This document shows, piece by piece, positions 60,691-64,000 of a stretch of DNA of 64,000 nt. Numbering within the stretch: position 1 is the first letter of the stretch; every line of letters starts with the position of its first letter. The position numbers and the translations under genes are program-made. Source of the stretch: Sterolibacterium sp. GTDB lineage: Bacteria > Pseudomonadota > Gammaproteobacteria > Burkholderiales > Rhodocyclaceae. The notes below the pieces were generated by a model. The model saw nothing but the letters and a program-made list of their open reading frames with translations, was not told where the DNA came from and ran no database searches. The stretch covers positions 62,001 through 126,000 of the forward strand of contig JAQTOA010000006.1 in NCBI GenBank assembly GCA_028713555.1, read 5' to 3'.

Positions 60691-61857
60691 GTGGCTGAAG
60701 AAAGTGATCTCGAACGTACCGAACCAGCGTCGAGCAGACGGCTGGAACAGGCACGTGAGGAAGGACGCGTACCGCAGTCGCGCGAGCTGTCGGCTTTCAT
60801 GGTGTTACTGGCGAGCGCAGCCGGTTTTTGGTCCATCGGTGGCTGGCTTTCGCACCATGCTTCGGAGATCGTTCGGCAGGGACTCAGCTTCGGTCGCGCC
60901 ACGGCATTCGATCCTCATGCGATGAGCATTTCCTTCCTGACCCTTTCATGGCAAGCCTTGCTGCTAGCGGCGCCAGTGTTTCTGCTGGCAATTGCCGGTG
61001 CGGTTGCTTCACCGATCATGCTCGGCGGATTGGTGTTCTCGCCCACTGCGATGAGCCTGGATTTCACCCGTATCGATCCACTGAAGGGCCTCGGCCGCAT
61101 TTTTTCCATGCAGGGGGTAGCCGAACTGGTCAAGGCGCTGCTCAAGGCTGCGCTGGTCGGCGGTATTGTGTATTGGGTGGTGTTGCATCAGCAAGGCGCG
61201 CTTTTCGCGTTGTTGGCGCAACCACTTGAAAGCGGCCTGGTTTCTTTCGCTCAGCTGTTGCTGTTTGCCTTCATGGCGCTGGTGGGGGGGGTGGCGTTGA
61301 TTGCCGCTATCGATGTGCCGTTCCAGCTTTGGCAGTACTACAAAAATCTACGCATGACCAAAGAGGAAGTGCGCCAGGAAGGCAAGGAGCAAGAAGGCGA
61401 TCCGCAGATGAAGCAGCGCATTCGCAGTCAGCAACGCGAATTGGCGCGCAAGAGGATGATGTCCGAAGTGCCCAAGGCGGATGTGGTGGTGACCAACCCG
61501 ACCCATTATGCCGTTGCCCTCAAGTACGACAGCATGAACATGGGCGCGCCGCAGGTTGTTGCCAAGGGCATGAATCTGATTGCGCAAAGAATCCGCGAAC
61601 TGGCGACCGAGAACGATGTGCCGCTGCTCGAAGCGCCGCCTCTGGCGCGTGCGCTTTACCGCCATAGCGATATCGGCGACCAGATTCCGGCAGCGCTGTA
61701 TACCGCCGTGGCCGAGGTGATGGCTTACGTCTATCAGCTTAAACAGTTTCTTGCCAGCGATGGCAAGGGTTTACGCCCGCCGCAACTACCTACCGAATTG
61801 CCGGTACCGATCGAGTTAGACCCGGGCGCGGAACTTGAAGAGGGTGTCGCGGCATGA
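60691..61857 (+). CDS. flhB: Flagellar type III secretion protein FlhB
   Basis: The membrane export protein that switches substrate class from hook to filament. The 388-aa protein has four TM segments (about 30-210) and a cytoplasmic domain with the autocleavage site N269-P-T-H in VVTNPTHYAVALKYDSMNMG. N269 has the same number as in Salmonella. The start is GTG at 60691 (ADLERTEPASSRRLEQAREE follows). The last codons overlap flhA (ATGA), so they are co-translated. Confidence 0.97.
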   Translation: MAEESDLERTEPASSRRLEQAREEGRVPQSRELSAFMVLLASAAGFWSIGGWLSHHASEIVRQGLSFGRATAFDPHAMSISFLTLSWQALLLAAPVFLLAIAGAVASPIMLGGLVFSPTAMSLDFTRIDPLKGLGRIFSMQGVAELVKALLKAALVGGIVYWVVLHQQGALFALLAQPLESGLVSFAQLLLFAFMALVGGVALIAAIDVPFQLWQYYKNLRMTKEEVRQEGKEQEGDPQMKQRIRSQQRELARKRMMSEVPKADVVVTNPTHYAVALKYDSMNMGAPQVVAKGMNLIAQRIRELATENDVPLLEAPPLARALYRHSDIGDQIPAALYTAVAEVMAYVYQLKQFLASDGKGLRPPQLPTELPVPIELDPGAELEEGVAA

Positions 61858-63935
61858 ACGAAACGCTTGCCCTGCAATCCTTGTTCTCGCGTGGCAATCT
61901 ACGCCAGCTTGCGGCGCCGCTGTTGATCGTCATGGTTCTGTCGATGATGGTGTTGCCATTGCCGCCGTTCCTGCTGGATGTGTTTTTTACTTTCAACATC
62001 GCGATTTCGATCATGGTGATGCTGGTCGCCATGTACACCTTGAAACCGCTCGATTTCTCGGTATTCCCGACCGTACTGCTGGTCACGACATTGTTGCGTC
62101 TCTCCCTGAATGTAGCTTCAACCCGCGTCGTGCTGCTGGAAGGACATACCGGTCCGGATGCCGCGGGCAAAGTGATTGAAGCCTTCGGGCACTTCCTGGT
62201 TGGTGGTAACTACGCGGTCGGCCTGGTGGTGTTCATCATTCTGGTGGTCATCAACTTCGTGGTCATCACCAAGGGCGCCGGCCGTATCGCCGAAGTGTCG
62301 GCGCGTTTCACGCTCGATGCCATGCCAGGCAAGCAAATGGCCATCGACGCCGATCTCAACGCCGGTCTGATCGGTGAGGATGAGGCGAGAAAGCGCCGCG
62401 CCGATATCGCCCAAGAAGCGGATTTTTTCGGTTCCATGGACGGCGCCAGCAAGTTCGTGCGTGGCGACGCCATTGCCGGGATACTAATTCTGTTTATCAA
62501 CATCATCGGCGGCCTCATCGTCGGGGTCCTCCAGCACGATATGGAAATCGCCATGGCGGCGAAAAACTATACCCTGCTGACCATTGGCGACGGGCTGGTG
62601 GCGCAGATTCCTGCGCTGATCATCTCCACCGCCGCCGGTCTGGTGGTGAGCCGCGTTACCACTAACGAGGACGTCGGCCAGCAGATCGCCGGCCAGATGT
62701 TCGGCAATCCGACGGTACTGCTATTGACGGCCTTCATTCTCGGTGTGCTGGGCCTGATACCCGGCATGCCGAACCTAGTATTCCTGCTGCTGGCAGCCCT
62801 GATCGGCGGACTAGGCTGGTGGATTTTGCGCAGCAAATTTCAAACGCCAGCCGAGGAAGCGGTTCCGGTTGAACAGCCGCAGCAGGAGTTGCTTGACGCC
62901 AGCTGGGCCGATGTCGCTCCGGTCGATGTACTCGGTCTGGAAGTCGGCTACCGCCTGATCCCCTTGGTGGATAAGGGACAGGATGGCGACCTGCTGAAAC
63001 GCATCCGCGGCCTGCGCAAGAAATTTGCCCAGGAGATCGGATTCCTAGCCGCGCCGGTGCACATTCGCGACAATCTCGAGCTCAAGCCGAACGGCTACCG
63101 GATCACTCTCAAGGGCGTCGAGATCGGCGCGGGCGAGTCTTACCCCGGCATGTTGCTGGCCATCAATCCCGGCCGTGTTGCCGGTCCTCTTGCCGGAAAT
63201 CCGACCAAGGACCCGGCTTTCGGTCTGCCGGCAATCTGGATCGAATCCGCCCTGCGCGAACAGGCACATGTCTTGGGTTACACCGTGGTAGATCCAGGGA
63301 CAGTGGTGGCAACCCATCTTAATCACGTTATTCTGTCGCATGCCGCGGAACTGCTAGGGCGACAGGAAACACAGGCCCTGCTTGACCATATCGCCAAGGA
63401 TGCGCCCAAACTGATTGAAGATCTGGTGCCGAAGCAGATTTCCCTCTCTGTTGTCCAGCGCGTGTTGCAAAACCTGCTTGAAGAGGGAGTCAACCTCCGT
63501 GACATGCGCAGCATCATCGAGACACTCGCCGAACATGCCACCCGCACTCAGGATCCGCTCGACCTGACCACGCAGGTTCGCATTGCCTTGGGCCGCGCCA
63601 TTCTCCAACAGTTGTATCCCGGCAGCATCGATCTTTCGGTAATGGCCATAGATTCCGGGCTGGAACGGGTACTCAGCCAGACAGTGCAGGGCGCTGGCGA
63701 TGCCAGCGGCATCGAACCGGGCCTGGCTGATACCCTGCTGCGGGAGACTGCCGCCGCTGCACGGCGGCAGGAAGAAGCTGGTTTGCCGGCAGTGCTGCTG
63801 GTACCGGGTAATTTACGCTGGCTGTTGTCGCGTTTTCTGCGCCGCGCCGTGCCGCAACTGAGTGTTATCTCAAATGCCGAAGTGCCGGATTCGCGCACAA
63901 TTAGAGTCACTGCCATTATCGGAGCGAAGACATGA
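61854..63935 (+). CDS. flhA: Flagellar type III secretion protein FlhA
   Basis: The large export-gate protein. The 693-aa protein has an N-terminal membrane half of about eight helices with the FHIPEP signature region ARFTLDAMPGKQMAIDADLN and GLIGEDEARKRRADIAQEAD. The cytoplasmic half (about 340-693) forms the nonameric ring: GYRLIPLVDKGQDGDLLKRI, DPGTVVATHLNHVI. Length matches E. coli FlhA (692). It overlaps both flhB and flhF by 4 bp. Confidence 0.97.
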   Translation: MNETLALQSLFSRGNLRQLAAPLLIVMVLSMMVLPLPPFLLDVFFTFNIAISIMVMLVAMYTLKPLDFSVFPTVLLVTTLLRLSLNVASTRVVLLEGHTGPDAAGKVIEAFGHFLVGGNYAVGLVVFIILVVINFVVITKGAGRIAEVSARFTLDAMPGKQMAIDADLNAGLIGEDEARKRRADIAQEADFFGSMDGASKFVRGDAIAGILILFINIIGGLIVGVLQHDMEIAMAAKNYTLLTIGDGLVAQIPALIISTAAGLVVSRVTTNEDVGQQIAGQMFGNPTVLLLTAFILGVLGLIPGMPNLVFLLLAALIGGLGWWILRSKFQTPAEEAVPVEQPQQELLDASWADVAPVDVLGLEVGYRLIPLVDKGQDGDLLKRIRGLRKKFAQEIGFLAAPVHIRDNLELKPNGYRITLKGVEIGAGESYPGMLLAINPGRVAGPLAGNPTKDPAFGLPAIWIESALREQAHVLGYTVVDPGTVVATHLNHVILSHAAELLGRQETQALLDHIAKDAPKLIEDLVPKQISLSVVQRVLQNLLEEGVNLRDMRSIIETLAEHATRTQDPLDLTTQVRIALGRAILQQLYPGSIDLSVMAIDSGLERVLSQTVQGAGDASGIEPGLADTLLRETAAAARRQEEAGLPAVLLVPGNLRWLLSRFLRRAVPQLSVISNAEVPDSRTIRVTAIIGAKT

Positions 63936-64000
63936 ATGTGAGACGCTATATTGCCCCAACCGCGCGCGATTGCCTGCGCAAAGTGAAGGAAGAACTGGGA
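63932..64000 (+). CDS. flhF: Flagellar SRP-like GTPase FlhF, N-terminal end (partial)
   Basis: Only the first 23 codons lie in the window: MNVRRYIAPTARDCLRKVKE and EELG. The opening matches the FlhF B-domain start (M-x-VRR.-AP-.R-.LR-V-EELG). It follows flhA with an ATGA overlap. FlhF normally directs where flagella are placed, and flhA-flhF is the usual order. The gene runs past the window end. Confidence 0.9.
   Translation, partial: MNVRRYIAPTARDCLRKVKEELG

Noticed and set aside
1-64000. CRISPR arrays, insertion sequences, rRNA genes
   Set aside because: No regularly spaced repeats, transposase genes or rRNA-like sequence were seen in either strand.

Overview
The window reads as a betaproteobacterial chromosome, most likely a respiratory, flagellated Rhodocyclales-type organism. 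This rests on the nuoKLMN tail, an FlhDC-controlled flagellar/chemotaxis block with cheD, cheZ and two cheV genes, and GC-rich codon use. The genus assignment is an inference.

Layout. 1-5072 holds the end of nuoK and complete nuoL, nuoM and nuoN (complex I membrane arm), followed by a NUDIX ADP-sugar pyrophosphatase. 5741-7644 encodes a NarX/NarL-like two-component pair whose GAF region carries four cysteines. 7652-12007 (minus) holds a receiver protein, a large hybrid kinase with an NMT1/THI5-like periplasmic sensor, and a NYN-domain protein. 12146-17567 carries tRNA-Leu, rnr, rlmB and a Cache/PAS diguanylate cyclase. 17609-30169 is housekeeping: an AI-2E-type permease, a YajD-like HNH protein, YaeQ, an RhlE-like helicase, a DUF4143 ATPase, RlmJ, an MFS transporter, MltD, GloB, a methyltransferase, RNase HI, a DnaQ-like exonuclease and a PilZ-type protein.

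A 7.4-kb integrated element occupies about 30490-37905. It lies in the 3' end of tRNA-Ser(GGA), bounded by a 28-bp direct repeat. It encodes a tyrosine integrase, an excisionase-like protein, a Rep_1-type (HUH) rolling-circle initiator, a phage-like 354-aa protein, several tiny unknown proteins (including a 42-aa single-TM protein), two regulators around a promoter with nested inverted repeats, and a VapBC-like toxin-antitoxin pair. It has no relaxase, Zot, capsid or terminase gene. Just beyond its right end lies the decayed 3' end of another integrase, so the tRNA has been used more than once.

38300-48601 holds a degenerate HD-GYP protein, an IorAB-like molybdenum hydroxylase, a YgiQ radical SAM protein, an HNH nuclease, a TonB-like protein, a NudC-like hydrolase and an HDOD-REC-GGDEF protein. 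48634-64000 is the motility region: flhDC, motAB, an MCP remnant, cheR, cheD, cheB, a STAS gene broken by an amber codon, two tandem cheV genes, cheY, cheZ, cheA, flhB, flhA and the start of flhF. FlhDC would switch on the flagellar genes. CheA/CheY/CheZ/CheV with CheR/CheB/CheD form the chemotaxis relay. No stand-alone cheW and no intact receptor lies inside the window.
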